DNA of 64,000 nt from Calothrix sp. PCC 7507 (lineage in GTDB: Bacteria > Cyanobacteriota > Cyanobacteriia > Cyanobacteriales > Nostocaceae), in NCBI RefSeq assembly GCF_000316575.1, contig NC_019682.1, forward strand, positions 2,850,001 through 2,914,000, read 5' to 3'. Numbering within the stretch: position 1 is the stretch's first letter; every line of letters starts with the position of its first letter. The translations under genes and the position numbers were made by a program. Shown here in pieces: positions 36,399 through 46,781 of this stretch. The notes under the pieces are model-generated. The model was not told the origin of the DNA. It saw only the letters and a list, made by a program, of their open reading frames with translations, and searched no databases.

Positions 36399-37388
36399 TT
36401 AACCGAGTAAATCAGCGCGGGGTTTAAAGGTTTCAATTTGTCGCAACTTTTCGTAAAGTTCTTTTTCTTCAGGGCTAATTTTTTTCGGTGTAACTATCTG
36501 AATCTCCACTAATTGATCACCGCGTTTTTCGTTTTCTGTGGGATAGCCTTTGTTTGCTAAACGGAATCTTTGACCAGATCTCACGCCTGGAGGGATGATC
36601 ATTTTAACTGGGCCATCGAGAGTTGGCGCTTCTACCTGTCCTCCCAAAACTGCTTCGGAGGGAGTCACTGGGACTTGACAGAGGATATTAGCGCCTTCTA
36701 GTTTAAATAATGGATGCGGCTCGACAGTAATTTTTAAGTATAAATCGCCGCCGCTAATGCCCTGATTGCGTAGACGGATGGTTTGGCCTGTAACCATTCC
36801 TGGGGGCATAGTTACTTCTAGCGATCGCCCATCTTCTAAACGAATGCGTTCATTACCACCTTGATAAGCTTTTTCTAGTGGTAAAGTCAATCTGGCTTCT
36901 ATATCCCGGCGCGCAGGGCGTGGCTGGGTTGGGGGAACTGTGTATTCAACTCTGCTTTTAGGAGTACGAAACGGATCGCTACCCGTGCTAGTATTGCTAT
37001 TGTCTTTGCGACCACCTACACCGATTACTTGATTGATAAAGCTCTCAAAATCAGCAAATTGGCTAGGGTCTACTTCTTGATTGCTACTGCGTCCGTTAGA
37101 GCGATTATCCCAGGTTTTGCCCTTTGGTGTTGATTTGTTAGCAAAACCTTTTTGCTGCCAATAGCGACTAAATTGGTCATACTGTGCCCGTTTAGCGGGG
37201 TCTGACAGTATTTCATAAGCCTCGCCGATGTCTTTAAATTTTTCTTCTGCTGCTTTGTTTCCTGGATTAAGATCGGGGTGATATTGACGCGCTAACCGCC
37301 GATAGACCTTTTTAATTTCCTCGCTGGTGGCTTCTTTCGGTACTCCCAAGATTTCGTAGTAATCGCGAAAATTCTGCAAATTTTGCAT
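36399..37388 (-). CDS. dnaJ: DnaJ-type co-chaperone without zinc finger
   Basis: A 329-residue class B J-protein. The J domain is at residues about 9-75 with HPD in [12 protein letters not shown] Ser/Asn/Gly-rich linker follows, then two C-terminal substrate-binding domains ([14 protein letters not shown] and later [16 protein letters not shown]). No CxxCxGxG repeats are present, so it is CbpA/DnaJ-type II. It lies 113 bases downstream of dnaK on the same strand, and the pair should work together. Confidence 0.92.
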   Translation of the reverse strand: MQNLQNFRDYYEILGVPKEATSEEIKKVYRRLARQYHPDLNPGNKAAEEKFKDIGEAYEILSDPAKRAQYDQFSRYWQQKGFANKSTPKGKTWDNRSNGRSSNQEVDPSQFADFESFINQVIGVGGRKDNSNTSTGSDPFRTPKSRVEYTVPPTQPRPARRDIEARLTLPLEKAYQGGNERIRLEDGRSLEVTMPPGMVTGQTIRLRNQGISGGDLYLKITVEPHPLFKLEGANILCQVPVTPSEAVLGGQVEAPTLDGPVKMIIPPGVRSGQRFRLANKGYPTENEKRGDQLVEIQIVTPKKISPEEKELYEKLRQIETFKPRADLLG

Positions 37389-37501
37389 AGTCAGTTATTT
37401 AAATTTATATTCTTAGAAATGATCCTGTCAGTAGTTAGTTGTTTGACTGTTGACTACTAACTACTGACCACTTACTACTGACAAATTCCTCTTCAGGATA
37501 A

Positions 37502-39640
37502 TTACAACCAATCGTCATCATCATCCCAGTTGTCTTGGTAGCTGGGACGCGATCGCCGGGGAGAACGGTTGTCAGGGGGAGATGAACGACTGTCTCTGCC
37601 ATAGTCTCTGTTAGAGTCTCTACCATAATCTCTACTGGAGTCTCGACTATTAGAGTCTCTGCTAGCGTCTCTGCCATAATCCCTACCAGAGTCTCTACCA
37701 TAATCTCTGCTATAGGTATCACGGTCTCGATATGTTTCTTTGGGTAAATCGCGATCGCGTTCTTTCTCGCCACCAGTGAAGATTTCTTTAATAGTGCCGA
37801 ACAAGTCATCATCTTCGTCTTCAGCATAATACTGACGGACTTCCCGGTTTAACTCATATAAAGCATCTTGCAGGTCGGCGTAGGCTTGGTCAATCCCGCG
37901 ATCGTCGTCTTCTTTGAGACTGTCCCGCAGTTCCCGGCAAATATTATCAATTCGTTGGCGGCGGTTGCGGGCAAATTGCATCCCGAATTCTAACGCCACT
38001 TCCCTCAGTTGGCGTTCTGCTTGTAAAATTAGAGCCTCGGAGCGAGTGCGTTTTTCCACTCGTTCTTTCCGTTCCCGATCAACTTCGGCGTATTTTTGGG
38101 CGTCTTGAATCATCCGATTCACTTCCCCTTCACTCAAGGTAGAAGCACCTTGGATGGTGATACTCTGTTCTCTGCCAGTGGTTCTATCCAGGGCTGTCAC
38201 CTGTAAAATGCCATTGGCATCGACATCAAAAGATACTTGCACTTGCGGGATTCCCCGTGGCGCTGGGGGAATGCCATATAGCTTGAAGCGTCCCAGGGAC
38301 TTGTTGTTCGCCGCCATCTCCCGTTCGCCCTGGACTACGTGAATCTCCACGGTATTTTGGTTATTTTCTGAGGTGGAAAAAATATCAGAGCGGCGTACTG
38401 GTATGGTGGTGTTGCGGGGAATGAGTTTTTTCATTACGCCCCCAATGGTTTCTAATCCCACAGACAAAGGTGTGACATCTAAGAGCAGCACGTCTTTGAG
38501 TTCACCTGCAAGAATGCCTGCTTGAATTGCTGCACCCACCGCCACTACTTCATCCGGATTGACGTTTTCGCTGGGTTCTTCGCCAATCAAGTCACGGACT
38601 AGTTGCTTCACCATCGGAATACGTGTGGAACCGCCGACTAACACCACTTCTTCGATATCTGCGGGTGAAAGTCCGGAATCTTTCAGGGCGCGTTTGACTG
38701 GTGTGCGTAACCGTCCCACTAAATCACCACACAAACCTTCAAACTGCGAACGAGAGAGGCGAGTTTCTAGATGTTTTGGCCCGTCTGCTGTTGCGGTGAT
38801 GAAGGGTAAGTTGATATCGGTGACGCTGACAGCAGAAAGTTCGATTTTAGCTTTTTCTGCGGCTTCCATCAGACGTTGTAGAGCTTGGCGATCGCGTCTT
38901 AAATCTACCTCTTCTGCTTCCAGAAATTGCTCTGCTAACCAATCAACAATCTTTCTGTCAAAATCGTTACCGCCAAGTTGCGTATCTCCACTAGTGGCTT
39001 TGACTTCAAACACGCCGTCACCAACTTCTAGAATCGACACGTCAAAAGTGCCGCCACCTAAATCGAACACTAAGATAGTTTCGGTATCCCCCCGATCCAA
39101 ACCATAGGCTAAAGACGCAGCTGTCGGTTCATTCAAAATCCGCAGCACCTCTAACCCAGCAATTCTGCCAGCGTCGCGGGTGGCTTGTCGCTGGGAATCG
39201 TTAAAATAGGCAGGAACTGTAATCACAGCCCCTGTCACAGGTTCACCTAAATAGCGACTAGCATCGTCGGCTAATTTCTTCAGCACCATTGCGGAAATTT
39301 CTTCTGGGGCAAAATCCTTATTCAAGCGGGGACAGGGAATTCTAATATTCCCAATTTCGTCTTTGCGGATAGTGTAGGGTACACGCTTTGATTCAGGACT
39401 CAGTTCGCCATATTTCCGCCCAATGTAGCGTTTAACTGCAAAAAAGGTATTTTGGGGGTTAAGGACGGTTTGTCGTCGTGCCATTTGCCCAACTACCCTT
39501 TCGCCTTCTTTGCTGAAGCCAACAACGGAGGGGGTTGTTCGCATTCCTTCTGCATTGGCAATCACCACCGGCTTGCCACCCTCCATCACGGCGACTACTG
39601 AGTTGGTTGTACCCAAGTCGATGCCGACTACCTTGCCCAT
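37502..39640 (-). CDS. dnaK: DnaK (Hsp70) with an Arg/Asp-rich C-terminal tail
   Basis: A 712-residue Hsp70. [17 protein letters not shown] is the first ATP loop, [14 protein letters not shown] the second, [16 protein letters not shown] the third. The substrate domain follows [19 protein letters not shown]. Instead of the short EEVD-like end, the last about 75 residues are a tandem low-complexity tail of RDYGRDS-like units ending [10 protein letters not shown]. Cyanobacteria carry several DnaKs, and long-tailed forms paired with a DnaJ recall DnaK1/DnaK3 rather than the main DnaK2, an assignment made from memory. Confidence 0.94.
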   Translation of the reverse strand: MGKVVGIDLGTTNSVVAVMEGGKPVVIANAEGMRTTPSVVGFSKEGERVVGQMARRQTVLNPQNTFFAVKRYIGRKYGELSPESKRVPYTIRKDEIGNIRIPCPRLNKDFAPEEISAMVLKKLADDASRYLGEPVTGAVITVPAYFNDSQRQATRDAGRIAGLEVLRILNEPTAASLAYGLDRGDTETILVFDLGGGTFDVSILEVGDGVFEVKATSGDTQLGGNDFDRKIVDWLAEQFLEAEEVDLRRDRQALQRLMEAAEKAKIELSAVSVTDINLPFITATADGPKHLETRLSRSQFEGLCGDLVGRLRTPVKRALKDSGLSPADIEEVVLVGGSTRIPMVKQLVRDLIGEEPSENVNPDEVVAVGAAIQAGILAGELKDVLLLDVTPLSVGLETIGGVMKKLIPRNTTIPVRRSDIFSTSENNQNTVEIHVVQGEREMAANNKSLGRFKLYGIPPAPRGIPQVQVSFDVDANGILQVTALDRTTGREQSITIQGASTLSEGEVNRMIQDAQKYAEVDRERKERVEKRTRSEALILQAERQLREVALEFGMQFARNRRQRIDNICRELRDSLKEDDDRGIDQAYADLQDALYELNREVRQYYAEDEDDDLFGTIKEIFTGGEKERDRDLPKETYRDRDTYSRDYGRDSGRDYGRDASRDSNSRDSSRDYGRDSNRDYGRDSRSSPPDNRSPRRSRPSYQDNWDDDDDWL

Positions 39641-39960
39641 GCGTTACTCTACTCCTACGTGTGTCTTATACGTTTATTATGATTGGGCGGGACTACCTCT
39701 AGCTTTGTGCTGTGGGTTGAAAACCCCTCAATGGTATATTAATCATCATTCAGCTAAGAAAGATTAAAAGATTAGCTAAAGGAGCCAGTTGCAAGACTAG
39801 GATAACATTGACGATGGTTGGTACGCCCAAGCGGTTTCAATTCTTGTCACTCAAATATAATTGACTAACTATATCTTCTAGTTAAGAAGTTCACCTTAAA
39901 TAATACTTGCTTTGCTTTTCTCATACCGGAAAAACTTGATATTGGGATAATTTTAAACAT
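39641..39960. other. Intergenic region upstream of dnaK and the M28 peptidase
   Basis: About 320 bases serving as divergent promoters. No CIRCE-like inverted repeat (TTAGCACTC/GAGTGCTAA) is seen. No gene recognised. Confidence 0.55.
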
Positions 39961-40809
39961 TTGACTTTAAAAGAGCGATTACAAACTCACCTCAACGAGA
40001 TAGCACGAGAACGCGATCCCTATATGGCGACTGCTGGACATTTTTTTGTGCAAGAATACATTCGCCAGCAATTTGCACAATGGGGAAGTGTGGAAATCCA
40101 CACCTTTTTAGTAAACGGCAAAACCTATCAAAATCTCATTTTAAATTTATCGCCTCAAGTTCAACGGCGACAAAAGGATTTGCCACTCATTTTAATTGGC
40201 GCTCATTATGATGCTGTACCTGGAACGCCAGGGGCTGATGATAATGCTACAGGTGTGGCGGTTTTGCTGGAATTGGCGAGAAAGTTTACTGCTGAACCTG
40301 CGAGATATCCTTTAAGGCTGGTGGCTTTTGACATGGAAGAATATGGCTTGCTTGGTAGTGCTGATTATGCAGCCCTGTTACGCCAACAAAAGCAACGACT
40401 ACGTTTAATGATGTCGCTAGAGATGCTGGGCTATCAGAATTCTCAGCCTAACTCCCAAAATTACCCTCCACCTCTAGAACGCTTTTACCCAAATCAAGGT
40501 GATTTTATTGCCTTAATTGGCAATTTGCGGACGCTACCAGATTTAATTAGTATCAGCCGTAGTATTCGCCAAGTTGGAGTACCAAGTCAGTGGCTACCTG
40601 CGCCCAACAGAGGTTTAATAGTTCCGCAAACCAGACTGAGCGATCATGCATCTTTTTGGGATGTTGGTTATCCGGCGATGATGGTGACAGATACAGCGTT
40701 CTTGCGGAATCCACACTATCACAAACCAAGTGATACTATTGCAACTTTAGATTTAGATTTTCTCACAGGTGTATGTGAGGGTTTAGCAGTAGGAATTCGG
40801 CGGTTATAA
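39961..40809 (+). CDS. M28 family zinc aminopeptidase
   Basis: A 282-residue M28 peptidase that removes N-terminal residues using two zinc ions. LIGAHYDAVPGTPGADDNATG gives the His and bridging Asp. FDMEEYGLLGS carries the catalytic Glu pair. SDHASFWDVGYPAMMVTDTAF and HYHKPSDT supply the remaining ligands. It starts with TTG at 39961 because no ATG precedes the conserved LKERLQTHL. An ATG at 40024 would drop conserved residues. There is no signal peptide, so it is probably cytosolic. Confidence 0.88.
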   Translation: MTLKERLQTHLNEIARERDPYMATAGHFFVQEYIRQQFAQWGSVEIHTFLVNGKTYQNLILNLSPQVQRRQKDLPLILIGAHYDAVPGTPGADDNATGVAVLLELARKFTAEPARYPLRLVAFDMEEYGLLGSADYAALLRQQKQRLRLMMSLEMLGYQNSQPNSQNYPPPLERFYPNQGDFIALIGNLRTLPDLISISRSIRQVGVPSQWLPAPNRGLIVPQTRLSDHASFWDVGYPAMMVTDTAFLRNPHYHKPSDTIATLDLDFLTGVCEGLAVGIRRL

Positions 40810-40843
40810 CAAATATTTAACGTAGAGGTTTGGAGTTCGGTTT

Positions 40844-41755
40844 TCAATTCATGAAATTATCCTGGGGCGCTCGCAGACTGGGACTCAGGTTGATTAAATC
40901 CTCGATATTGCGCTTCATTGTATTGCAAATTGCATCCAGAGGTAAGTCGTTAGCATCATAACCAAAGGGGTTTTCTATCTCTAACCCAATGGCTTCAATA
41001 CCAAACAATGTGAAACTAACTAAAGCAGAAATTAACCCTGTCCACCAACCTAGACTCTCTACCATTTGAAATGGCAACAACAGACAATACAGTAATAATA
41101 ATTGCTTGAGGTGAATGGCATAAGCTAGAGGCATCGGTGTTTTTAAAATTCGCTCACAACCGCCTAGATTATCTACCAGATTATTCAATAATTCTTGTAT
41201 AGATGTTAATTGATAGCTATTTAGGCAGTTGCGATTGTACTGCTGATGTAAATAGTCTCCTATCCAGAAAGCCACCTCTAGAGGAGGATTATTCATGCTT
41301 TTTAGTTTCAAATACATGGATGAAGGCATTAATGCTTCTAACTCACCATCTATCGCTTCTCCTCGTAAATGCAATTTAGTAGCCACAGCAAAAGCTACTA
41401 ATAACCGTAATGCTTTAATTTTATCTTCTTTATCTTCTGGGTTAATTTCATCAATGGACACCCATATTTGTCGGGCTAAATTTCGGACATTATTTACTAT
41501 AGAACCCCAGCATTTTCTGCCTTCCCAAAAGCGTTCATAAGCTGTGTTTGTCCGAAAAACTAATAATAGTCCTAAAACAATACTAGGAATGACGCTTCCT
41601 AAAATAGGTTGAGAAACAGGCAATTTTAAATAATAAAGTACAGAAATTACAACACCGAAAATTCCACACCATAAAATACGTTGATAAATTGCTGCAAGTA
41701 CTGAACCTCTAATCTGTAACGCCATTTGAAACCATTGCCCTTTTTCTGTTGCCAT
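40844..41755 (-). CDS. Bestrophin-family anion channel
   Basis: A 303-residue membrane protein of the bestrophin (UPF0187) family. LGLLLVFRTNTAYERFWEGR near residues 62-81 is the hallmark block, and NPFGYDANDLPLDAIC near the C-terminus is the conserved cytoplasmic segment. Four membrane stretches are visible. Bacterial bestrophins form pentameric channels. In cyanobacteria and algae some relatives move chloride or bicarbonate across thylakoids, but that role is inference here. Confidence 0.9.
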   Translation of the reverse strand: MATEKGQWFQMALQIRGSVLAAIYQRILWCGIFGVVISVLYYLKLPVSQPILGSVIPSIVLGLLLVFRTNTAYERFWEGRKCWGSIVNNVRNLARQIWVSIDEINPEDKEDKIKALRLLVAFAVATKLHLRGEAIDGELEALMPSSMYLKLKSMNNPPLEVAFWIGDYLHQQYNRNCLNSYQLTSIQELLNNLVDNLGGCERILKTPMPLAYAIHLKQLLLLYCLLLPFQMVESLGWWTGLISALVSFTLFGIEAIGLEIENPFGYDANDLPLDAICNTMKRNIEDLINLSPSLRAPQDNFMN

Positions 41756-42066
41756 GCATTTTACCTAGAGAATTTTTAAATAGCCAATCAGATGAGGATT
41801 GGTTAATTTATGAATAATAACTCTACTAGTAGCAGAATTGACAACAGTAATTCCATAGAATTTGCATTGGTGAGGCAAAGACAATATACGCTGGATTGGG
41901 AATTCAGAAATCAGGAGTTAGGAGAATTCTAGATTCTGGCTACTGACTCTTTTTCGTTTAAAGATGCGAGTTAAGCGCCAAATAGCTTATTTGCATAGAT
42001 AGTAGCTTGAATAGCAGATAATGCCAGTATGGAGGCGATCGCTATGCAAAAAACCGCTCTTCAGTG

Positions 42067-42189
42067 TAAGTAATTTGGCACAATCAAACCAAACTGTGTG
42101 AAGAAAAGTAAACAAGACTCAAACCTTCTCTCCCTCTGCTCCCTGCTCTCTGCGTTATCCCAACAATAATTATTTACGCCGGATTACCC
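42067..42189. mobile_element. Miniature inverted-repeat element F, copy 1
   Basis: Begins TAAGTAATTTGGCACAAT and ends ATTATTTACGCCGGATTAC. The interior AACCAAACTGTGTGAAGAAA and AGTAAACAAGACTCAAA are shared with the copy at 57353-57476. The centre is a C-rich heptamer run. Confidence 0.65.
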
Positions 42190-42383
42190 AGGTACTCGTG
42201 TTGTAATATACCTCAATTTCAGTGATACTGATGGGTAACTTACTTGTTTAATTGCTGATGCTTTGAGGATCAAGCAGGTGCGATCAGATCACGTTATGGA
42301 TCTGGTATACGTGCGAGTAATTTAGGAGTCTCCACTTTAAAATATACTGTTATTAGTTGTTGAATACTAGCAAAATACAAAAG

Positions 42384-42416
42384 CGATCGCTCTTGTTTTC
42401 AGGAGGAGCGATCGCT
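42384..42416. repeat. HIP1 stem-loop upstream of a small gene
   Basis: AGCGATCGCTC and GAGCGATCGCT pair over 11 bp around an 11-base loop. It ends about 25 bases before the ATG at 42440 and may influence that gene's mRNA. Confidence 0.6.
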
Positions 42417-42439
42417 AATACTATGGAAGGATAAAGATA

Positions 42440-42709
42440 ATGCATAATACCAATGGCAGATCATCCACCACCAAAGACTTTGTCAAGAAAAACTGGAAAT
42501 TTACAGAAGTATGGATAGACTCAGTCTTATCCCCACCATATATTCTTTTGTTACTTTGTGATGGTGAAGAAAACTGTCAAATTTATGATCCGGCTCAAGG
42601 ATATAAAATTGTATTTTCCTGCAATAACTATGATGAAGCCAAATGGTGGTTAATCGAAGATGGATATAAGCTGATTGAAGGTAGGCTGATAGTTTCACAA
42701 TTAACCTGA
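42440..42709 (+). CDS. Small hypothetical protein
   Basis: An 89-residue protein, not recognised. GGAAGGATAAAG precedes the ATG as a fair ribosome site. The sequence alternates strands and a helix (WKFTEVWIDSVLSPPYILLL, NYDEAKWWLIEDGYKLIEGR) and is rich in Trp and Tyr, suggesting a compact beta-alpha fold. No signal peptide or cysteine motif. No clear operon partner. Confidence 0.6.
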   Translation: MHNTNGRSSTTKDFVKKNWKFTEVWIDSVLSPPYILLLLCDGEENCQIYDPAQGYKIVFSCNNYDEAKWWLIEDGYKLIEGRLIVSQLT

Positions 42710-42938
42710 ATTTCCAGAGATTTATTAGGTATAAAGTTAGAGAGCGAACACCTCTTTTTACTAGGGTGCCAGATAATTTGAGACGAGCTAAACAAAAAGC
42801 GATCGCTTGCCAAACTTCCAATACAAGTAAGTTAAGGAAAGTTATTTTTGGTAGAAGTAAGAGGAGATGAGAAAGGGGGATGATCAAGTGAACTTTTCTT
42901 CTTCCTCAGCCCCCTTACTTTCAAGAATTGTCGGAGAT

Positions 42939-43388
42939 TTATTTGATTGTTACTGTATCGCCCCTTCTAGAATACTGTTTGCCAATATATGCAGCATACT
43001 GACTTGATGCTGCGCTAACACTACCAATTTGACCACCAGAACTAAAATCATGGCTGCCTTGTAGTGTAATATTTTCTGGTGGTTTCTTACCTTGAAAGAA
43101 TATTGTTGTTGTGACTATAGCTGTATTTTGGGCATCAGTACCGCCATTAACAATCCTTTTAAAGCTGGCATAATTAGCAGTTTGCTTACCATTTTGAACT
43201 ACCTTACCTCCCTCAAATTGCCATCGTCCTGCACTATCGTCAACATTTTGCAAAGTACTACGCTGTAATTGCAGTTGCAGTGCAGCTGGTTGTGCCATTA
43301 CTACTGATGCAGGGACAGCACAGCAGGCAGCTGCTACTAATACAATACCCAAAGTGTCTGTAACTCGCATTTCTTTTAATCTGGTCAT
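42939..43388 (-). CDS. Small secreted protein of unknown function
   Basis: A 149-residue protein with an N-terminal signal peptide (DTLGIVLVAAACCAVPASVV, then MAQ with probable cleavage after Ala). The mature part is Ser/Gly/Gln-rich with alternating strands (WQFEGGKVVQNGKQTANYAS, ENITLQGSHDFSSGGQIG). No enzymatic motif seen. It is probably periplasmic or external. It is divergent from the secreted gene at 43604. Confidence 0.65.
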   Translation of the reverse strand: MTRLKEMRVTDTLGIVLVAAACCAVPASVVMAQPAALQLQLQRSTLQNVDDSAGRWQFEGGKVVQNGKQTANYASFKRIVNGGTDAQNTAIVTTTIFFQGKKPPENITLQGSHDFSSGGQIGSVSAASSQYAAYIGKQYSRRGDTVTIK

Positions 43389-43603
43389 AGGACTTGTTTT
43401 CCTCTAGGATGACAAATATATGCTCATAAATGTCTGCAATTTAAGTGCGTAATAGCTTAACTGTTGGCGGAGTAACAGTGCGATCGCCCAACATCTGTCA
43501 TCGATGGTTTCCATTGTTACATTTTCTTAGTGGGCAATCATACTTAGCATAGGTCTTGTGATATTGTGGGAGCGTTTAAGAGAATTTGTAAGGAAGAATT
43601 TGC

Positions 43604-44116
43604 GTGAAATTGCAGTCCGCCTCCGTAAGTATTGGGTTAAGCGTTCTCAGTAACTTATTCTCAGTCGCGCCCCTCCCCAGTCTTCAATTTAATTCATCAC
43701 GAGTTTTTGCCCAAGACGCTACCTCTTCATGTCCTTTGCCAGAAGCGATCGCTGTTACTTTTCTTAACTCTCAATGTCAGGAAGTTAAACTAAAAAAGCA
43801 AAAGACTTTTTATCGCTACTATAGTTCTACTGAGAACAAATATGGTAGGTATTTAACAACTGATAGATATAAAACTAATCTAGAAGTTATTAGAAATCTA
43901 GCTCTCAATCAAGAATGGGGTAATAAAGCCACTACCATCCTCAGAGTCACTTTGCCAGCAGGAACAACAATTTATCAAGGCATTGTTGCTCCTCAAACCC
44001 CCACAAAATGCTATCCAGGTGGTGGTCAACAGACTTTTATTCAAGATTCAAAAGACCCAAATATCAAGTGGGTTGAGGGAAAAAATCTAATTATAGAAAG
44101 TTTCAGTTGCCCATAA
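43604..44116 (+). CDS. Secreted protein, weakly resembling TNT-type NAD glycohydrolases
   Basis: A 170-residue protein starting with GTG at 43604 after GGAAGAA. A signal-like N-terminus (about residues 1-36, to FAQ) is followed by a globular part. KYGRYLTTDRYKTN, LRVTLPAGTTIYQGIVAPQ and YPGGGQQTF follow the order of conserved blocks in TNT toxins (Arg-Tyr start, beta strand before GxxAP, GGGxQ). The resemblance is weak and from memory, so toxin activity is not claimed. The small gene downstream starts 6 bases after this stop and could be a partner or an immunity protein. Confidence 0.55.
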   Translation: MKLQSASVSIGLSVLSNLFSVAPLPSLQFNSSRVFAQDATSSCPLPEAIAVTFLNSQCQEVKLKKQKTFYRYYSSTENKYGRYLTTDRYKTNLEVIRNLALNQEWGNKATTILRVTLPAGTTIYQGIVAPQTPTKCYPGGGQQTFIQDSKDPNIKWVEGKNLIIESFSCP

Positions 44117-44121
44117 AATTT

Positions 44122-44400
44122 ATGAAAAATAACACAACAGAGTTTATCAAACTCATCGATCAAGCTCTGGAAATTGCCGAACATACCTCTACTGAAGCAG
44201 GGAAACAAGAGCGTTTAAACAAGGCGATCGCTACCCTAAAATCTATTAGAAGCCAGACGCTAGCAGGTAATCTGGAACCATCAGGAGGAATTTCCACTCT
44301 TGGGCTAGCGAGTGGAGTAGCTGATTGGATTGAGCCATTAGATTCACCATTATTAGCAGCTGTAGGTGCGATAGAAGAGCATTACCAAAAACACCTTTAG
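44122..44400 (+). CDS. Small helical protein downstream of the secreted gene
   Basis: A 92-residue protein counted from the ATG at 44122 (MKNNTTEFIKLIDQALEIAE). Upstream in-frame TTG at 44107 is less likely. It is helical (KQERLNKAIATLKSIRSQT) with a short hydrophobic patch (LLAAVGAIEEHY). No signal peptide, so it would stay in the cytosol. The tight spacing with the secreted gene suggests one operon. No family recognised. Confidence 0.55.
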   Translation: MKNNTTEFIKLIDQALEIAEHTSTEAGKQERLNKAIATLKSIRSQTLAGNLEPSGGISTLGLASGVADWIEPLDSPLLAAVGAIEEHYQKHL

Positions 44401-44571
44401 TGGTCTGGCTCAAAACTTTTGAGATATTCGTAGTCAACACTTTAGAGCTAAAAAAATCAAGGACTAAAGTCTTTACTACAAACACAGATGACTATAGTAA
44501 CTTCTGTGAGCAAAATTTAATAGAATAGCGATCGCGTATACGCAATAATGCTCAGGAAATATTTATCATAA

Positions 44572-46608
44572 ATGACAACGGCTGATAGATGCCCAATTAT
44601 GATCTACTGCCTCAATCCCAGTTGCAATCAGCCTCTCAACCCTGATGGCATAGTTTTCTGCCAAAGTTGTGGGACAAAACTAATACCACTGCTACGAAAC
44701 CGCTATCGAATTATTCAGCCATTGGGAGGCGGAGGGTTTGGTAGAACTTTTTTGGCAACAGATGAAGATAAGCTCAAAGCACGTTGCGTTGTCAAACAGT
44801 TAGCACCTCAAATCCAAGGTACTAGCGCTCTACAGAAGGCGACTGAACTGTTTCACGAAGAAGCACAGCGTCTGGAACAGCTAGGAGAACATCCCCAAAT
44901 TCCCACCTTATATGCCTATTTTGGACAGGATCATTACCTGTATTTAGTGCAACAGTTCATCCAGGGACAAAGTTTACGACAGGAATTACAACAGGGACTT
45001 TTCAGTGAGGACAAGATTTGGCAATTGTTGCGGGAATTATTACCTGTGCTGAAATTTGTCCATGAAAATCGGGTAATTCACCGCGACATCAAGCCAGACA
45101 ATATCATGCGTCGCGCCCCTCAAGAAACCAATTCTCCTTATCCAGGAGGACAGCAGAGCAACTTAGTCCTGATTGATTTTGGTGTCGCCAAGCATATCAC
45201 AGTCGCCTCTGTAGAACACACAGGTACGAGCATCGGTTCCCAAGGCTACGCACCGATGGAACAAATGAAGTATGGTTTTGCCTACCCAGCTAGTGACTTA
45301 TTTAGTTTAGGTGTGACGTGCTTAACTCTGCTGACAGGAATTCATCCCTCTCACTTATATATGGAACATGGCTACAGCTGGGTGACACACTGGCAAAAAA
45401 ATCTGCAGTCGCCAATATCTGCAAAATTGCAGCATGTATTAAATAAGCTTTTACAAAGAGAACTTGAGTATCGCTATCAATCAGCAGATGAAGTCCTGCA
45501 AGACTTACAGCAAGCGCCACAAAGTGCATCATTACCTCTGACGCCGTTGCTACCAGAGATAAGGCAAAAATCGCCAATTATAGCTGAAACCGTAATTCAA
45601 CCGCCAATCCGACTACCCAAAATCCAACTCATACAGAAACTAATATTGGGGTGTGTTCTCCTATTTTTAGGGTTTGGGAGTTATTTGTATTGGCAAAGAT
45701 TACCCCTCAATGGACATACAGGTGATGTTAATTCTCTGTCCTTTCGTCCATTACCTCCATCTCCTACTCAAAACCAAATTTCTCTGTTGGGAGAAACTTT
45801 AGCTAGTGGTAGTGATGACAAAACTGTGAAAATCTGGGACTTAAAGCAGAGGAAGGAACTCCATACTCTCAGAGGACATACAGGTAAAGTTTATGCTGTT
45901 GCCATTAGCCCAGATGGTCAAAGTGTTGTTAGTGGTAGTGATGACAAAACTATCAAGATATGGGATCTCAACACGGGAAAAGAAAGACATACCCTGACTG
46001 GACATCAAGGCTTAATTAGTTCTGTGGCTATCAGCCCAGACGGCCAAACTATTGTTAGTGCCAGTTACGACAAAACTATCAAAACCTGGAATCTCAATAC
46101 AGGGGCAGAAATTCGCACCTCCAAGGGCCATTCAGGAGAGATTTTAGCTGTTGCTATTAGCCCCAATGGTGAGAAAATCGTCAGTGGTAGCGCGGATAAA
46201 TCTATTAAAATTTGGCACTTAAAAACCGGAAAAGAAATACTCACAATTCCTGCTCATACACTTGATGTCAATGCCTTGGCTATTAGCCCCAATAGTCAGT
46301 TGTTGGTAAGTGGCAGCGATGACAAGACAGTGAAACTGTGGAACCTGAATACAGGCAAGGCAATTCGCACCTTTGAAGGGCATTTAGCTGATGTGAATGC
46401 GATCGCATTTAGTCCCAACGGTGAATATATCGCCACAGGCAGTGATGACAAGACTGTGAAAGTGTGGAACCTATATACAGGCGAGGCCATAATTACCTTC
46501 ACAGGGCATTCTGCAGAGGTTTATGCCGTTGCTTTCAGTCCTGATGGTAAAACTTTAGTTAGTGGCAGTAAGGACAAGACTATCAGAATTTGGCAAATAC
46601 CAGATTGA
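44572..46608 (+). CDS. Serine/threonine protein kinase with zinc ribbon and seven WD40 repeats
   Basis: A 678-residue protein. CLNPSCNQPL and CQSCG form an N-terminal zinc ribbon. The kinase domain spans about 45-310, with LGGGGFGRTF as glycine loop, Lys75 in VVKQL, VIHRDIKPDN at 169-177 and LIDFGVAK. A membrane segment near 355-372 separates it from seven WD40 repeats (about 375-678), recognisable by GH(T/S)xxVxxxAxS and SGSDDKT(V/I)KIW. The kinase is thus cytosolic and the propeller outside or in the periplasm. The ATG at 44599 (MIYCLNPSC) may be the true start. Such fusions are characteristic of filamentous cyanobacteria. Confidence 0.93.
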   Translation: MTTADRCPIMIYCLNPSCNQPLNPDGIVFCQSCGTKLIPLLRNRYRIIQPLGGGGFGRTFLATDEDKLKARCVVKQLAPQIQGTSALQKATELFHEEAQRLEQLGEHPQIPTLYAYFGQDHYLYLVQQFIQGQSLRQELQQGLFSEDKIWQLLRELLPVLKFVHENRVIHRDIKPDNIMRRAPQETNSPYPGGQQSNLVLIDFGVAKHITVASVEHTGTSIGSQGYAPMEQMKYGFAYPASDLFSLGVTCLTLLTGIHPSHLYMEHGYSWVTHWQKNLQSPISAKLQHVLNKLLQRELEYRYQSADEVLQDLQQAPQSASLPLTPLLPEIRQKSPIIAETVIQPPIRLPKIQLIQKLILGCVLLFLGFGSYLYWQRLPLNGHTGDVNSLSFRPLPPSPTQNQISLLGETLASGSDDKTVKIWDLKQRKELHTLRGHTGKVYAVAISPDGQSVVSGSDDKTIKIWDLNTGKERHTLTGHQGLISSVAISPDGQTIVSASYDKTIKTWNLNTGAEIRTSKGHSGEILAVAISPNGEKIVSGSADKSIKIWHLKTGKEILTIPAHTLDVNALAISPNSQLLVSGSDDKTVKLWNLNTGKAIRTFEGHLADVNAIAFSPNGEYIATGSDDKTVKVWNLYTGEAIITFTGHSAEVYAVAFSPDGKTLVSGSKDKTIRIWQIPD

Positions 46609-46622
46609 GTCTCGGTGAGGGG

Positions 46623-46781
46623 TAGGGTGTTGACTTTGTTGGAATTTTCCCGTTTTTGGTTCGTACTATTTCTGTGTCCGTGTAAAGTCTCCTGATTGTC
46701 ATTGCTTCGCTCCGCTCGCAATGACTACACAAATTTTGCATGAATTTTTATCACCTAAAAAGGCACAGAGTCAACACCCTA
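46623..46781. mobile_element. Miniature inverted-repeat element C
   Basis: TAGGGTGTTGACTTTGT at the left and, inverted, TAGGGTGTTGACTCTGT at the right match in 16 of 17 positions. A palindrome CATTGCTTCGCTCCGCTCG sits inside. Element B begins in its terminal TA. Confidence 0.7.

Larger units (their letters stand above)
41756..42439. other. Intergenic region with a miniature element and a HIP1 hairpin
   Basis: About 680 bases without a recognised gene. Contains a 123-bp inverted-repeat element (about 42067-42189) and an 11-bp HIP1 stem (about 42384-42416). The rest is AT-rich. Confidence 0.6.

Noticed and set aside
37435-37827. 130-residue minus-strand frame over the dnaK tail
   Set aside because: Shifted-frame reading of the RD-rich repeats and downstream heptamers.
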